DNA of 64,000 nucleotides from Fictibacillus arsenicus (GTDB taxonomy: Bacteria > Bacillota > Bacilli > Bacillales > Fictibacillaceae): positions 1,798,001-1,862,000 of the forward strand of contig NZ_CP016761.1 in the NCBI RefSeq assembly GCF_001642935.1, in the 5' to 3' direction. The translations under genes were made by a program, and so were the position numbers. This document shows positions 45,519-56,462 of the stretch, piece after piece. Within the stretch, counting starts at the first letter, position 1; each line of letters starts with the position of its first letter. A model generated the notes under the pieces. The model did no database searches and was not told where the DNA came from. It saw nothing but the letters and a program-made list of their open reading frames with translations.

Positions 45519-46679
45519 ATGAATATCCACGAATACCAAGGTAAAGAGATACTTAGAAAATATGGTGTGGCTGTTCCAAACGGAAAAGTAGCATTTTCAG
45601 TTGAAGAAGCTGTAGAAGCTGCTAAAGAACTAGGGAGCGCTGTATCTGTTGTAAAAGCGCAGATTCATGCAGGCGGCCGCGGTAAAGCGGGTGGCGTAAA
45701 AGTTGCCAAGAATATCGATGAAGTGCGTACATACGCAAATGAAATTTTAGGTAAAGTTCTAGTAACTCACCAAACTGGCCCAGAAGGTAAGGAAGTTAAG
45801 CGCTTACTTATCGAAGAAGGCTGTGACATTAAAAAGGAATATTACATTGGTCTTGTGCTTGATCGTGCAACTTCAAGTGTAGTAATGATGGGATCTGAAG
45901 AAGGCGGTACTGAAATTGAAGAAGTGGCAGAAGAAACGCCTGAAAAAATCTTCAAAGAAGTAATCGACCCTGCAATCGGTCTTCAAGCATTCCAGGCAAG
46001 ACGTTTAGCTTATAACATTAACATTCCAACTGAACTAGTAGGTAAAGCTGTAAAGTTCATGATGGGATTATATACTGCATTCGTAGAAAAAGATTGCTCT
46101 ATCGCTGAAATCAACCCATTAGTTGTTACTGGAGACGGAAACGTAATGGCACTTGATGCGAAAATGAACTTTGATTCAAATGCTTTATACCGTCATAAAG
46201 ACATCCTAGAATACAGAGATTTAGAAGAAGAAGATCCAAAAGAGATCGAAGCATCAAAATATGATCTAAGCTATATCTCACTTGATGGAAATATCGGCTG
46301 TATGGTTAATGGTGCTGGACTAGCGATGGCTACAATGGACATCATTAAGCATTATGGCGGAGATCCTGCTAACTTCCTTGACGTTGGGGGCGGCGCTACA
46401 ACTGAGAAAGTAACTGAAGCTTTCAAAATTATTCTTTCTGACAAAAATGTTAAAGGAATTTTCGTTAACATCTTTGGCGGTATCATGAAATGTGACATCA
46501 TTGCTAATGGTGTTGTAGAAGCAACTAAACAAGTTGGTCTTGAGTTGCCTCTAGTAGTTCGTCTGGAAGGCACTAACGTTGATCTTGGCAAAAAGATCTT
46601 AAAAGAATCCGGACTTAATATTACAGCTGCTGATTCAATGGCTGACGGTGCAGAGAAAATCGTCGCATTAGTTAAGTAA
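45519..46679 (+). CDS. sucC: Succinyl-CoA synthetase (ADP-forming) beta subunit
   Basis: A 386-residue ATP-grasp subunit of the TCA-cycle enzyme interconverting succinyl-CoA and succinate. It begins [38 protein letters not shown] and [20 protein letters not shown] are conserved. TAGGAGG precedes the ATG. sucD follows 37 bases later. The upstream CodY-like box suggests nutrient control. Confidence 0.96.
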   Translation: MNIHEYQGKEILRKYGVAVPNGKVAFSVEEAVEAAKELGSAVSVVKAQIHAGGRGKAGGVKVAKNIDEVRTYANEILGKVLVTHQTGPEGKEVKRLLIEEGCDIKKEYYIGLVLDRATSSVVMMGSEEGGTEIEEVAEETPEKIFKEVIDPAIGLQAFQARRLAYNINIPTELVGKAVKFMMGLYTAFVEKDCSIAEINPLVVTGDGNVMALDAKMNFDSNALYRHKDILEYRDLEEEDPKEIEASKYDLSYISLDGNIGCMVNGAGLAMATMDIIKHYGGDPANFLDVGGGATTEKVTEAFKIILSDKNVKGIFVNIFGGIMKCDIIANGVVEATKQVGLELPLVVRLEGTNVDLGKKILKESGLNITAADSMADGAEKIVALVK

Positions 46680-46716
46680 TAAAGAAAACATTGCAGGAAG
46701 GATGGGAATTTAAAGC

Positions 46717-47640
46717 ATGAGCATTTTTATTAATAAAGACACAAAAGTCATCGTTCAGGGTATTACAGGTTCCGTAGGTCTTTTCCATACGAAACAAATG
46801 CTTGAATATGGTACGAAAATTGTAGGCGGAGTTACTCCTGGTAAAGGCGGAACTGAAGTTGAAGGACTTCCAGTATTCAACACAGTTGCTGATGCAGTTA
46901 AAGAGACTGGAGCTAACGCTTCTGTTATTTATGTTCCTCCAGCATTTGCTGCGGAAGCGATCATCGAAGCTGTTGATGCAGAGCTTGATCTTGCTATTTG
47001 TATTACAGAAGGTATTCCTGTAATGGATATGGTGAAAGTTAAGCGCTATATGGAAGGCAAGAAGACTCGCTTAGTAGGACCAAACTGCCCAGGTGTAATC
47101 ACTCCTGAAGAATGTAAGATTGGTATCATGCCTGGCTATATCCACACTAAAGGACACGTAGGTGTTGTTTCCCGTTCTGGAACTTTAACTTATGAAGCAG
47201 TACATCAGCTCTCAGAGCGCGGAATTGGACAATCTACAGCTGTTGGTATCGGTGGCGACCCAGTTAACGGGACAGACTTTATTGACGTTCTAAAGGCGTT
47301 TAATGAAGATGAAGATACGTATGCGGTAATCATGATTGGTGAAATTGGCGGAACTGCTGAAGAAGAAGCTGCAGAATGGGTAAAAGCTAATATGACTAAA
47401 CCTGTTGTTGGATTCATCGGCGGACAAACTGCACCTCCAGGAAAACGTATGGGCCATGCTGGTGCGATTATCTCTGGCGGTAAAGGTACTGCTGACGAGA
47501 AGATCAAAACAATGAAGGCATGCGGAATTAAAGTTGCAGCAACACCTTCAGTAATGGGTGAAACTTTAGTTGAAGCGCTTAAAGAAAACGATCTTTACGA
47601 CGTTTGTGTTACAAACAAAGAAAAAGCATCAAAAGCATAA
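46717..47640 (+). CDS. sucD: Succinyl-CoA synthetase alpha subunit
   Basis: A 307-residue subunit with the CoA-binding Rossmann start [18 protein letters not shown] and the phospho-histidine near 247 in [35 protein letters not shown] is also conserved. AGGAAGG precedes the ATG. It forms the TCA-cycle operon with sucC. Confidence 0.97.
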   Translation: MSIFINKDTKVIVQGITGSVGLFHTKQMLEYGTKIVGGVTPGKGGTEVEGLPVFNTVADAVKETGANASVIYVPPAFAAEAIIEAVDAELDLAICITEGIPVMDMVKVKRYMEGKKTRLVGPNCPGVITPEECKIGIMPGYIHTKGHVGVVSRSGTLTYEAVHQLSERGIGQSTAVGIGGDPVNGTDFIDVLKAFNEDEDTYAVIMIGEIGGTAEEEAAEWVKANMTKPVVGFIGGQTAPPGKRMGHAGAIISGGKGTADEKIKTMKACGIKVAATPSVMGETLVEALKENDLYDVCVTNKEKASKA

Positions 47641-47680
47641 ATATTACAAGAGGTGTGTTCTGCATCTCTAACATCGTGAG

Positions 47681-47707
47681 AAGCTCCCAGAAATAGGGGG
47701 CTTTTTC
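47681..47707 (+). terminator. Terminator after sucD
   Basis: AGCTCCC (47682-47688) pairs with GGGGGCT (47696-47702), with one G-U pair, followed by TTTTC. Confidence 0.72.
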
Positions 47708-47745
47708 ACTTTAATTAATCAATGATTCATGAGGGGGAAAAGGAT

Positions 47746-48612
47746 TTGGATTATGAACGCTTAATCTTTCTTCATCATTGCGAAGGACTAACATGGAATC
47801 ATTTCAAAAATATTTTAACAGCCGATCCGGAATTAGCTGATATATTTAAAATGGATGTTAAGAGCCTGATGATGTCATTTGCATTAAGCGAGAAAATGGC
47901 AGTACGTTTATATACCTTTATGAATCAAAAGAATAGTACATACATAATGAATGTTTTAAAGAAAAATTCGATATCTGCAATACCTTATTTTCATAAAGAT
48001 TATCCGCCTAGCTTGAAAACAATATTTGATCCGCCTTGGGTACTTTATGGAAGAGGAGATTGGAGTACGCTGAAACAGGATAAAATAATAAGTGTGGTAG
48101 GAACGAGAAACCCGAGTTCTGATGGATTGGGTGCATTAAGCAAGGTTCTCTCGCCACTGCTGAAGAATAGATGGGTGGTTGTCAGCGGGCTTGCAAGGGG
48201 AATAGATACATATGCACACAGGTTAAGTCTAGTAAATGGCACGCGAACTGCTGCAGTATTAGGTTCTGGAATAAAATGCGTATATCCCACCGAAAATAAC
48301 AAATTAGCAGAAGAAATTAGCAGTCAAGGCATTCTTATTTCAGAGTTTCCGCCTTTTGTTCAGCCAAAACGCTGGCATTTCCCATTGCGTAACCGTATAA
48401 TTAGCGGTCTCGGCAAAGCAACTCTAGTTGCTGAGGCAAGAACTAAAAGCGGATCGCTCATAACAGCCGATCAAGCGCTGGAACAAGGAAGAGACGTATT
48501 TGCAATTCCAGGATCTATTCTTGAAGATTGTGCAGCAGGTACAAATTTCTTGATACAAAATGGCGCAAAACTAGTAATGTGTGCAGAAGATATAGCGGAT
48601 GAATGGACTTAA
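47746..48612 (+). CDS. dprA: DNA processing protein DprA (Smf)
   Basis: A 288-residue protein that loads RecA on incoming single-stranded DNA during transformation. The Rossmann-like domain shows VVGTRNPSSDGLGA, VVSGLARGIDTYAHRLSL, VLGSGIKCVYPTEN, SEFPP and RNRIISGLGKATLVAEA with SGSLITADQALEQGR. TTG at 47746 is chosen because GAGGGGG lies eight bases upstream; an ATG at 47722 would add eight residues but has no binding site. The organism may therefore be competence-capable. Confidence 0.9.
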   Translation: MDYERLIFLHHCEGLTWNHFKNILTADPELADIFKMDVKSLMMSFALSEKMAVRLYTFMNQKNSTYIMNVLKKNSISAIPYFHKDYPPSLKTIFDPPWVLYGRGDWSTLKQDKIISVVGTRNPSSDGLGALSKVLSPLLKNRWVVVSGLARGIDTYAHRLSLVNGTRTAAVLGSGIKCVYPTENNKLAEEISSQGILISEFPPFVQPKRWHFPLRNRIISGLGKATLVAEARTKSGSLITADQALEQGRDVFAIPGSILEDCAAGTNFLIQNGAKLVMCAEDIADEWT

Positions 48613-48639
48613 CCGTTTTCATTTAAATTAGGAAACAGT

Positions 48640-48669
48640 TTGACAAAAGCAGATACATTATTTAATAAT
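48640..48669 (+). promoter_or_regulatory. SigmaA promoter of topA
   Basis: Consensus TTGACA (48640-48645), an 18-base spacer and AATAAT (48664-48669), 43 bases before topA. Confidence 0.65.
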
Positions 48670-48711
48670 AGGGAAGATTTCACTAAACCCTTAAAGGGGG
48701 ATAAACTGTAA

Positions 48712-50787
48712 ATGGAAAAATACTTAGTCATTGTTGAGTCTCCCGCAAAAGCAAAGACGATAAAAAAATATTTAGGGAGCAAATATGACGTAAAAGCATC
48801 TATGGGACATGTTCGTGATCTGCCCAGAAGCCAGACCGGCGTAGATGTAGAATCAAATTATGAACCCAAATACATTACAATCCGAGGAAAAGGTCCAATA
48901 TTGAAGGACTTGAAAACAGCAGCCAAAAAAGCGAAACAAATCTTTCTCGCAGCTGACCCGGATCGTGAAGGTGAAGCAATCGCATGGCATCTTGCTCACA
49001 GTTTAGAGATGGATTTAGATTCTGATTGCCGAGTTGTATTTAATGAGATTACTAAAACCGCGATAAAAGATTCATTTAAAAGACCGAGAAAAATCAATAT
49101 GGACTTAGTAGATGCCCAGCAAGCCAGAAGAGTTCTTGACAGACTTGTAGGGTACAAAGTCAGCCCGTTATTATGGAAGAAAATTAAAAAGGGTTTAAGT
49201 GCAGGACGTGTACAGACTGTAGCAGTCCGGTTGATTGTTGAACGCGAAAAAGAAATTGAAGCTTTTCAGCCAGAAGAATATTGGAAGATCAAAGGAATAT
49301 TCAGTGCTTCGGGCGAAGATTTTGAAGCTCAGTACTATGGACTTAATGGCAAGAAACAAGAGCTTTCTAATGAAAATGAAGTAAAAGATAACCTGAGTAA
49401 AATTAAAGGAAAATCCTTTACTATTGAATCTGTACAGAAGAAAGAACGAAAAAGAAATCCTTCACCGCCATTCATCACTTCTTCCCTGCAGCAGGAAGCT
49501 GCAAGAAAGCTTAATTTCAGAGCGAAGAAAACGATGATGCTCGCACAGCAATTATATGAAGGGATTGACCTTGGAAAAGAAGGTACAGTCGGTTTGATCA
49601 CATATATGCGTACTGACTCTACCCGCATCTCTGATACTGCAAAAAATGAAGCTTCGGAGTTTATTGCTAATGAATTCGGAAAACAATACGTGAACAGCTC
49701 GAGAGCTGAAAAGAAGGCAGGAAAGAATGCTCAGGATGCACATGAAGCCATTCGTCCTACTTCTGTTATGTATCATCCAAAAGATTTGAAAACCTATTTA
49801 TCCAGAGACCAGCTCCGTCTTTACAAGCTTATTTGGGAACGTTTTCTGGCAAGTCAGATGTCTTCAGCAGTACTGGACACTATGACTGTAGATCTTCAAA
49901 ACAATGGTGTAACATTCCGTGCAACAGGGTCAAAAGTGAAGTTCCCTGGATTCATGAAGGTATATGTAGAGGGCAATGATGATGGCAAAAAAGAAGAAGA
50001 CCGCATCCTTCCTGATGTACAAGAAGGAATGAAGGTTGATAAGAAAGACTTGGAGCCAACACAGCACTTTACACAGCCGCCGCCGCGCTATACTGAGGCA
50101 AGACTGGTACGGACGATGGAAGAGTTGGGGATAGGGAGACCTTCTACGTATGCTCCGACTCTCGATACGATCCAGAAAAGAGGGTATGTTGCTTTAGACG
50201 ACAAGAAATTCGTTCCAACAGAACTTGGAGAACTTGTCTTAGAGATGACCCTTGAGTTTTTCCCTGAAGTATTCAATGTTGAATTTACTGCCAAGATGGA
50301 AAGTGATCTCGATGAAGTTGAAGAGGGGAATATAGACTGGATCAAGATCATTGATGAATTCTATAAAAACTTTGAAAAGAAACTTAAAATTGCAGAAGCA
50401 GAAATGCAAAAAGTAGAAATTAAAGATGAGCCAGCAGGGGAAAACTGTGAGAAATGCGGACATGAGATGGTCTATAAGATGGGCCGTTTCGGCAAATTCA
50501 TGGCATGCTCAAATTTCCCGGATTGCAGAAACACCAAGCCGATCGTTAAAGATATAGGCGTTGAATGTCCTTCTTGTCATAAAGGATCAATTGTCGAAAG
50601 AAAAAGCAAAAAGAAACGAGTTTTCTATGGCTGCAACAGATATCCTGACTGTGAGTTCGTTTCATGGGACAAACCAATTGCAAGAACATGTCCAAAATGT
50701 AATAGCATGCTAGTAGAAAAGAAAACGAAAAAAGGAAAAGTCGTTCAATGTGTGTCTTGCGACTATTCCGAAGAGGAAGCAAAGTAA
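48712..50787 (+). CDS. topA: DNA topoisomerase I
   Basis: A 691-residue type IA topoisomerase relaxing negative supercoils. The TOPRIM domain ([34 protein letters not shown]) precedes the active-site tyrosine, about Tyr298, in [14 protein letters not shown]. Three C-terminal zinc-ribbon repeats follow: CEKCGHEM with CSNFPDC, CPSCHKG with CNRYPDC, and CPKCNSM with CVSC. AAAGGGGG precedes the ATG. Confidence 0.97.
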   Translation: MEKYLVIVESPAKAKTIKKYLGSKYDVKASMGHVRDLPRSQTGVDVESNYEPKYITIRGKGPILKDLKTAAKKAKQIFLAADPDREGEAIAWHLAHSLEMDLDSDCRVVFNEITKTAIKDSFKRPRKINMDLVDAQQARRVLDRLVGYKVSPLLWKKIKKGLSAGRVQTVAVRLIVEREKEIEAFQPEEYWKIKGIFSASGEDFEAQYYGLNGKKQELSNENEVKDNLSKIKGKSFTIESVQKKERKRNPSPPFITSSLQQEAARKLNFRAKKTMMLAQQLYEGIDLGKEGTVGLITYMRTDSTRISDTAKNEASEFIANEFGKQYVNSSRAEKKAGKNAQDAHEAIRPTSVMYHPKDLKTYLSRDQLRLYKLIWERFLASQMSSAVLDTMTVDLQNNGVTFRATGSKVKFPGFMKVYVEGNDDGKKEEDRILPDVQEGMKVDKKDLEPTQHFTQPPPRYTEARLVRTMEELGIGRPSTYAPTLDTIQKRGYVALDDKKFVPTELGELVLEMTLEFFPEVFNVEFTAKMESDLDEVEEGNIDWIKIIDEFYKNFEKKLKIAEAEMQKVEIKDEPAGENCEKCGHEMVYKMGRFGKFMACSNFPDCRNTKPIVKDIGVECPSCHKGSIVERKSKKKRVFYGCNRYPDCEFVSWDKPIARTCPKCNSMLVEKKTKKGKVVQCVSCDYSEEEAK

Positions 50788-50798
50788 GGAGTTTTTCC

Positions 50799-52106
50799 AT
50801 GAGCCACCAACATGTTAACGTAATCGGAGCGGGTCTTGCAGGCAGTGAAGCTGCTTGGCAGATCGCAAGCCGAGGAATAAAAGTTAAATTATATGAGATG
50901 AGACCGGTTAGACAGACACCGGCTCATCACACTGAAAAATTTGCAGAGCTTGTATGTTCAAACTCATTGCGGGCAAACACATTAACAAATGCTGTTGGTG
51001 TTTTAAAAGAAGAAATGAGAAAATTGAATTCCGTTATCATTTCATCTGCAGATGATTGTGCAGTTCCTGCAGGCGGAGCATTAGCTGTTGACCGTCACGA
51101 GTTTGCGGGCCTTGTAACAGAACGCGTTAAGAACCACCCTAATGTAGAAGTAATAACAGAAGAAGTAACAGAAATTCCTGATGGCCCTACGATTATCGCT
51201 ACCGGTCCTTTAACTTCTGATAATTTATCAAAAGCTTTAAACTCTTTAACTGGCGAAGAATATTTATATTTTTACGATGCTGCAGCTCCTATCATTGAAG
51301 TAGATAGCATCAATATGGATAAGGTCTATTTGAAATCTCGCTATGATAAAGGTGAAGCAGCTTATTTAAACTGTCCGATGACAGAGGAGGAATTCGACCG
51401 TTTTTACGAAGCTTTAATCACTTCAGAAACTGTTCCTTTGAAAGAGTTTGAAAAAGAAATCTTTTTTGAGGGCTGTATGCCTGTTGAAGTAATGGCTAAG
51501 CGAGGAAAGAAGACTCTTCTTTTCGGACCGATGAAACCAGTTGGCCTTGAAGATCCGAAAACAGGAAAGATCCCATATGCTGTCGTTCAGTTAAGACAAG
51601 ACAATAGTGCAGGAACGCTGTATAATATAGTAGGGTTTCAAACACACTTGAAATGGGGACCACAAAAAGAGCTTATTCAGCTTATTCCCGGTTTAGAAAA
51701 TGCAGAGGTTGTACGATACGGTGTTATGCACCGCAACACATTCTTAAATTCACCTAAACTCTTAAAAGACACATATCAGCTAAAAGAAAGAGATAATCTT
51801 TTCTTTGCAGGGCAGATGACAGGTGTTGAAGGATATGTGGAAAGTGCTGCATCTGGACTGATCGCTGGTATAAATGCAGCAAAACTCGTAAAAGGCGAGG
51901 AGTTAGCAGTTTTTCCTAGAGAAACTGCAATCGGAAGTATGGCTTATTATATTACGACTGCAAATCCTGATAATTTCCAGCCGATGAATGCAAACTTCGG
52001 GTTGATGCCTCCGCTTGAAAAAAGGATTAAAAACAAGCAGGAAAGAAACACGGCAATAGCAGAACGGGCATTGGAAACTATTCAGAATTTTATAACAAAT
52101 TTGTGA
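50799..52106 (+). CDS. trmFO: Folate-dependent tRNA (uracil-54-C5)-methyltransferase TrmFO (Gid)
   Basis: A 435-residue flavoprotein making m5U54 in tRNA with methylene-THF. The FAD-binding start is [20 protein letters not shown]; conserved are [35 protein letters not shown] and [23 protein letters not shown] in front of the ATG at 50799 sets the start; the open frame upstream overlaps topA without a binding site. Confidence 0.95.
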   Translation: MSHQHVNVIGAGLAGSEAAWQIASRGIKVKLYEMRPVRQTPAHHTEKFAELVCSNSLRANTLTNAVGVLKEEMRKLNSVIISSADDCAVPAGGALAVDRHEFAGLVTERVKNHPNVEVITEEVTEIPDGPTIIATGPLTSDNLSKALNSLTGEEYLYFYDAAAPIIEVDSINMDKVYLKSRYDKGEAAYLNCPMTEEEFDRFYEALITSETVPLKEFEKEIFFEGCMPVEVMAKRGKKTLLFGPMKPVGLEDPKTGKIPYAVVQLRQDNSAGTLYNIVGFQTHLKWGPQKELIQLIPGLENAEVVRYGVMHRNTFLNSPKLLKDTYQLKERDNLFFAGQMTGVEGYVESAASGLIAGINAAKLVKGEELAVFPRETAIGSMAYYITTANPDNFQPMNANFGLMPPLEKRIKNKQERNTAIAERALETIQNFITNL

Positions 52107-52119
52107 ACATCTATTGCTT

Positions 52120-52156
52120 TAGCCCCTAAGTTGTGATACGATTTAGGGGCTTTGTG
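52120..52156 (+). terminator. Hairpin between trmFO and xerC
   Basis: AGCCCCTAA (52121-52129) pairs with TTAGGGGCT (52143-52151). The T tract is poor (TTGTG) and the xerC binding site begins four bases later, so it may be a partial terminator or affect xerC translation. Confidence 0.55.
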
Positions 52157-52167
52157 AGGTGTATGGA

Positions 52168-53070
52168 ATGGAATCAGAACGCCAGCTCGTGGTGGATTTT
52201 CTTAATTACTTGATGATTGAGAAGAACAGTTCACCATTTACGATCGAACACTATGAAAAAGATATTAATGATTTTACTTCTTTTTTGAAACAGCAAGCAA
52301 TCGAAGGATTCGCTGCTGTTTCTTATGTTTTAGTTAGACATTATCTCGTGACGCTTCATGAAAAGAAGTATGCGAGAAATACTGTTGCTAGAAAGATATC
52401 TTCCATGAGAAGTTTTTACCGTTTCTTGAATCGGGAAAAAATCGTGGAAGAAAACCCTTTTGCAATGGCCTCTCTGCCTAAAAAAGCAAAAATGCTTCCT
52501 CAATTTCTTTATGAAAAAGAGTTGGAGAAGCTTTTTAACGTGTCTGACATCAGCACGCCAATCGGACAAAGAAATCAGGCCATTCTCGAATTGCTTTATG
52601 GCACGGGTATTCGTGTAAGCGAATGCTGCAAACTGCAGCTGAAAGATCTTGACCTATTCGTAGAAGCTGCATTAGTTAAGGGAAAAGGGAAAAAGGAAAG
52701 ATATGTTCCTATCGGTTCTTTTGCCAAGGAAGCATTAGAAAGATATATCAGCGATGGCCGTAAACTTTTACTTGAAAAAACAGAAAATAGGTCAGATTCC
52801 CTGTTTTTAAATTATAAAGGGGAACCTTTAAGTGCGAGAAGCGTAAGAAACATATTGAATAAAATCATTGAAGAATCGTCGCTCAATATACATATCAGTC
52901 CACACGTATTAAGGCATACTTTCGCGACACACATGCTCAATGAAGGTGCAGACTTAAGAGCAGTTCAGGAACTGCTGGGACACTCACAGCTATCATCTAC
53001 ACAAGTCTACACACACGTAACGAAAGACCATTTGAAAAAAATCTATAATAATGCGCATCCTCGAGCATAA
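52168..53070 (+). CDS. xerC: Site-specific tyrosine recombinase XerC (CodV)
   Basis: A 300-residue recombinase that resolves chromosome dimers at dif with XerD. Catalytic residues visible are Arg149 (GTGIRVSECCKL), the HxxR in HVLRHTFATHML, His in LLGHSQLSSTQV and nucleophile Tyr281 in VYTHVTK. The ATG at 52168 follows TGAGGTG by six bases; an in-frame GTG at 52159 overlaps that site. It heads the xerC-hslV-hslU-codY operon. Confidence 0.95.
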   Translation: MESERQLVVDFLNYLMIEKNSSPFTIEHYEKDINDFTSFLKQQAIEGFAAVSYVLVRHYLVTLHEKKYARNTVARKISSMRSFYRFLNREKIVEENPFAMASLPKKAKMLPQFLYEKELEKLFNVSDISTPIGQRNQAILELLYGTGIRVSECCKLQLKDLDLFVEAALVKGKGKKERYVPIGSFAKEALERYISDGRKLLLEKTENRSDSLFLNYKGEPLSARSVRNILNKIIEESSLNIHISPHVLRHTFATHMLNEGADLRAVQELLGHSQLSSTQVYTHVTKDHLKKIYNNAHPRA

Positions 53071-53094
53071 AAAACAAAAAGGAGGGATTTTTCG

Positions 53095-53634
53095 ATGTCA
53101 ACTTTTCATGCAACCACAATCTTTGCTATTCAGCACAATGGGGAAGCTGCAATGACTGGAGATGGCCAGGTAACTTTCGGCAATGCAGTCGTAATGAAAC
53201 ATACTGCCAAAAAGGTGAGAAAGCTGTATGGCGGGAAAGTACTTGCTGGTTTTGCCGGTTCTGTAGCAGATGCTTTTACACTTTATGAAAAATTTGAAAG
53301 TAAACTTGAAGAATACAGCGGCAACTTACAGCGTGCATCTGTTGAAATGGCAAAAGAATGGCGTACTGATCAAGTTTTAAGAAAACTCGAAGCCTTGCTG
53401 ATCGTTATGAACACTGAGCATATGCTGCTTATTTCAGGAACAGGTGAAGTAATTGAACCTGATGACGGCATTCTAGCTATTGGCTCAGGCGGAAATTATG
53501 CTCTTGCAGCAGGAAGAGCATTGAAAAATAATGCTCCTCAGCTTTCTGCTAAAGAAATAGCGCTCGCTTCATTGCAAACAGCCGGTGAGATTTGTGTCTA
53601 CACAAATACGGAGATCGTATTAGAAGAACTGTAA
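53095..53634 (+). CDS. hslV: ATP-dependent protease proteolytic subunit HslV (ClpQ/CodW)
   Basis: A 179-residue proteasome-like peptidase. The N-terminus [20 protein letters not shown] keeps the extended, serine-containing Bacillus form (MSSFHATT in B. subtilis) rather than the MTT start of E. coli. GDGQVTFG and [20 protein letters not shown] are conserved. AGGAGGG precedes the ATG. HslU follows 25 bases later; together they form a two-ring protease. Confidence 0.95.
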   Translation: MSTFHATTIFAIQHNGEAAMTGDGQVTFGNAVVMKHTAKKVRKLYGGKVLAGFAGSVADAFTLYEKFESKLEEYSGNLQRASVEMAKEWRTDQVLRKLEALLIVMNTEHMLLISGTGEVIEPDDGILAIGSGGNYALAAGRALKNNAPQLSAKEIALASLQTAGEICVYTNTEIVLEEL

Positions 53635-53659
53635 AATCCTATATAAGGAGTGATTTTGT

Positions 53660-55054
53660 TTGAACAGTCAACTAACTCCAAGGCAGATCGTTGAAAAACT
53701 CGATCAATACATTATTGGACAAAAAGATGCTAAAAAAGCAGTGGCGGTGGCTCTCAGAAACCGTTACAGAAGAAGCCTGCTGGATGATAAACTTCGCGAT
53801 GAGGTTTCTCCAAAAAATATTTTGATGATCGGTCCGACTGGTGTCGGTAAAACTGAAATTGCAAGAAGGCTTGCCAAACTTGCTCAAGCCCCTTTTATTA
53901 AAATAGAAGCTACGAAATTTACTGAGGTCGGCTATGTAGGACGTGATGTCGATTCCATGGTTCGTGACTTGGTCGAAACATCTGTGAGGCTTGTGAAAGA
54001 GCTGAAAATGAATGAAGTCAAAGACAAGGCAGAGCAGAATGCTAATAAGCGTTTAGTCGAACTTCTCGTACCTGGTAAAAAAACAGAAACAAACTATAAG
54101 AATCCTCTTGAAATGTTTTTTGGCGGAGGGAATCAGAACCAGGAACAGTCAGCACAGCAGGATGACGAAGGGAACCTAAAGCAAAAACGAAATCAGATGG
54201 CTCAAAAATTAGCTCTAGGAGAAATGGAAGATCATCTTGTAACAGTGGAAGTAGATGAGCAAACCCCCTCAATGCTTGATATGTTTCAGGGCTCTGGCCT
54301 TGAACAGGTTGGAATGAATATGCAAGACATGCTGGGCGGAATTATGCCTAAGAAAAAGAAAAAAAGAAAACTTACAGTTCGTGAAGCGAGAAAAGTTCTG
54401 ACACAGGACGAAGCAGCAAAATTAATCGATATGGATGACGTAACGAGTGAAGCTGTTTATAAGACAGAACAAACAGGTATTATATTTATAGATGAGATTG
54501 ATAAGATTGCCGGAAAGAATCAAAATTCTGCAGATGTCAGCAGAGAAGGTGTTCAAAGGGATATACTTCCGATCGTAGAAGGATCCACTGTAATGACGAA
54601 ATATGGTTCAATTAAGACTGATCATATTCTTTTTATTGCAGCAGGAGCTTTTCACATGGCAAAACCTTCAGATCTCATTCCTGAGCTTCAAGGAAGATTC
54701 CCAATCCGGGTAGAATTAAATAGCTTGTCTGTTGAAGATTTTACACGTATATTAATAGAGCCTGATAATGCGATTGTAAAACAGTACAAAGCTCTATTAA
54801 GTACAGAAGGTATAAATGTTGAATTTTCTGACGATGCTATTGCTAAGATTGCAAGTATCGCATTTGAAGTCAATCAAGACACCGAAAATATAGGTGCAAG
54901 AAGGCTTCATACCATATTGGAGCGCTTACTCGAAGACTTGTCTTTTGAAGCGCCTGATATCAGTTTAGATCAAATTACCATTACACCCGAGTATGTAGAA
55001 GAAAAACTGGCTAATATCGCAAAGAATAAGGATTTAAGCCAATATATTTTATAG
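53660..55054 (+). CDS. hslU: ATP-dependent protease ATPase subunit HslU (ClpY)
   Basis: A 464-residue AAA+ unfoldase feeding HslV. Walker [20 protein letters not shown], the intermediate domain (about 110-240, with low-complexity Gln-rich and Lys-rich stretches), Walker [14 protein letters not shown] and sensor region [20 protein letters not shown] are clear. The start is TTG with AAGGAGTG seven bases upstream. codY follows at 24 bases. Confidence 0.96.
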   Translation: MNSQLTPRQIVEKLDQYIIGQKDAKKAVAVALRNRYRRSLLDDKLRDEVSPKNILMIGPTGVGKTEIARRLAKLAQAPFIKIEATKFTEVGYVGRDVDSMVRDLVETSVRLVKELKMNEVKDKAEQNANKRLVELLVPGKKTETNYKNPLEMFFGGGNQNQEQSAQQDDEGNLKQKRNQMAQKLALGEMEDHLVTVEVDEQTPSMLDMFQGSGLEQVGMNMQDMLGGIMPKKKKKRKLTVREARKVLTQDEAAKLIDMDDVTSEAVYKTEQTGIIFIDEIDKIAGKNQNSADVSREGVQRDILPIVEGSTVMTKYGSIKTDHILFIAAGAFHMAKPSDLIPELQGRFPIRVELNSLSVEDFTRILIEPDNAIVKQYKALLSTEGINVEFSDDAIAKIASIAFEVNQDTENIGARRLHTILERLLEDLSFEAPDISLDQITITPEYVEEKLANIAKNKDLSQYIL

Positions 55055-55078
55055 GATGCAGTAGGAGGAAGAAATAAA

Positions 55079-55858
55079 ATGAATTTATTAAACAAAGCAA
55101 GAAGTATTAACTCAATGTTACAGCAAACAGGTGGAAAACAAGTAAACTTTAAAGAAATGGCTGAAACACTTAGCTCAGTAATCGGTGCTAATATTTTCGT
55201 AGTCAGCCGCAGAGGAAAATTATTAGGAACTGCTCTTAAACAAGATATTGAAAATGAGCGTATGAAAAAGATGATCCAAGATCGTCAATTTCCTACTGAT
55301 TACACGAAGAACCTTTTCAACATTACAGAATCAATGGCAAATATCGATGTTGAGAGTGATTACACTGCTTTCCCTGTTGAGAACAAAGATTTATTCTCGA
55401 CAGGTTTAACAACGGTCGTACCTATCGTCGGCGGCGGGGAAAGACTTGGAACTCTAATCCTCTCCAGACTGTCAACGTCGTTTGAAGAAGATGATCTAGT
55501 ATTAGCAGAGTATGGTGCTACAGTAGTTGGAATGGAGATCCTTCGCGAGAAAGCGGAAGAGATTGAAGAAGAAGCTAGAAATAAAGCTGTAGTTCAAATG
55601 GCGATCAGTTCATTATCATATAGTGAGCTTGAAGCGATTGAACATATCTTTGAAGAATTAGAAGGTAATGAAGGCCTGCTTGTAGCGAGTAAAATTGCTG
55701 ACCGTGTAGGTATTACAAGATCAGTAATCGTAAATGCTCTTCGCAAGCTGGAGAGTGCTGGAGTTATCGAATCTCGTTCACTTGGAATGAAGGGAACGTA
55801 CATCAAAGTATTAAATGATAAGTTCTTGCTTGAACTTGAGAAATTAAAAACTTCTTAA
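55079..55858 (+). CDS. codY: GTP-sensing transcriptional pleiotropic repressor CodY
   Basis: A 259-residue global regulator responding to branched-chain amino acids and GTP. An N-terminal GAF domain (about 1-155) is followed by a linker and a winged helix-turn-helix with [25 protein letters not shown] precedes the ATG. Possible targets in the window are the CodY-like box at sucC and a weak site before flgB. Confidence 0.97.
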   Translation: MNLLNKARSINSMLQQTGGKQVNFKEMAETLSSVIGANIFVVSRRGKLLGTALKQDIENERMKKMIQDRQFPTDYTKNLFNITESMANIDVESDYTAFPVENKDLFSTGLTTVVPIVGGGERLGTLILSRLSTSFEEDDLVLAEYGATVVGMEILREKAEEIEEEARNKAVVQMAISSLSYSELEAIEHIFEELEGNEGLLVASKIADRVGITRSVIVNALRKLESAGVIESRSLGMKGTYIKVLNDKFLLELEKLKTS

Positions 55859-55870
55859 TCATAAAAGTTC

Positions 55871-55906
55871 AAAAACCAATCCGGAGAGGGTTGGTTTTTT
55901 TTTTTG
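55871..55906 (+). terminator. Terminator after codY
   Basis: AAAAACCAATCC pairs with GGGTTGGTTTTT, with a G-U pair, followed by a long T run. Repeat copy 7 begins at its right edge. Confidence 0.88.
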
Positions 55907-56182
55907 GTCTCAAACATTGATGCTTTTGAAAGTGGTTGCTTTCCGTTCCAGGTACTCGCTTTCCGCGGGGCGTGCGGTGAGCCTCCTCGCGCTTTGCGCG
56001 TTCAGGAGTCTCACCTGTCCCGCTCGTCCCGCAGGACAAGGAAGGCTTCGACAGCGGTACATCGCACGAAGAAAATGTTGATTTTCATTTTCGAGGAGTC
56101 TCGCACCTTGCTCTCCAATCAACTTGTCAATGAAGAGAATGAAAAAAGACCGAAAGCAACTATTTTTTAGAGAGGAGCCCTT
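55906..56182 (+). repeat. Dispersed MITE-like element, copy 7 (long form)
   Basis: Begins GGTCTCAAACATTGATGC at the codY terminator and ends TTTTTTAGAGAGGAGCCC. It has the conserved core and the same 61-base insert (56037-56097) as copy 2, including a GAAAATG/CATTTTC hairpin. Confidence 0.85.
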
Positions 56183-56209
56183 CGTAATCTTTGTTGCTCT
56201 TGAAAGTGG
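56174..56209 (+). repeat. Truncated left end of a second element
   Basis: Head-to-tail with copy 7, the bases GAGCCCTTCGTAATCTTTG followed by TTGCTCTTGAAAGTGGT match the left terminal sequence of the family and stop before the core. Confidence 0.65.
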
Positions 56210-56446
56210 TAATTAATAAAAAATATGTCGATTGAAAAGATTAGTAAAGTTGTACAGTTCTGCAAATTACGACAGGGATTTTATTACTATATGTAGAATT
56301 AGGTATAAAGTCACGGTCGAAACGTAGTGCTTTCTATCGAAAAAAGTCATTTTGGGAAAAAATACATAGACACTTTTTGGATATATCACTTAAAATATGA
56401 TATAGCGGTAAGATTTAACATTAATTGAAACATCTATAGTAAAAAA
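56210..56446 (+). promoter_or_regulatory. Upstream region of the flagellar operon
   Basis: Non-coding. TAGACA (56367-56372) and TAAAAT (56391-56396) with an 18-base spacer may be a SigmaA promoter, and CATTTTGGGAAAAAA (56348-56362) is a weak CodY-like site (10 of 15). No clear SigmaD promoter was found. Confidence 0.35.
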
Positions 56447-56462
56447 GAGGGAAGTGATCAAC

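Noticed and set aside
47722-47745. ATG start for dprA
   Set aside because: No binding site precedes it, while GAGGGGG is well placed for TTG at 47746. It remains possible.
56454-56462. GTG start for flgB
   Set aside because: The GTG falls inside the GGAAGTGATC binding site; TTG at 56463 has proper spacing.
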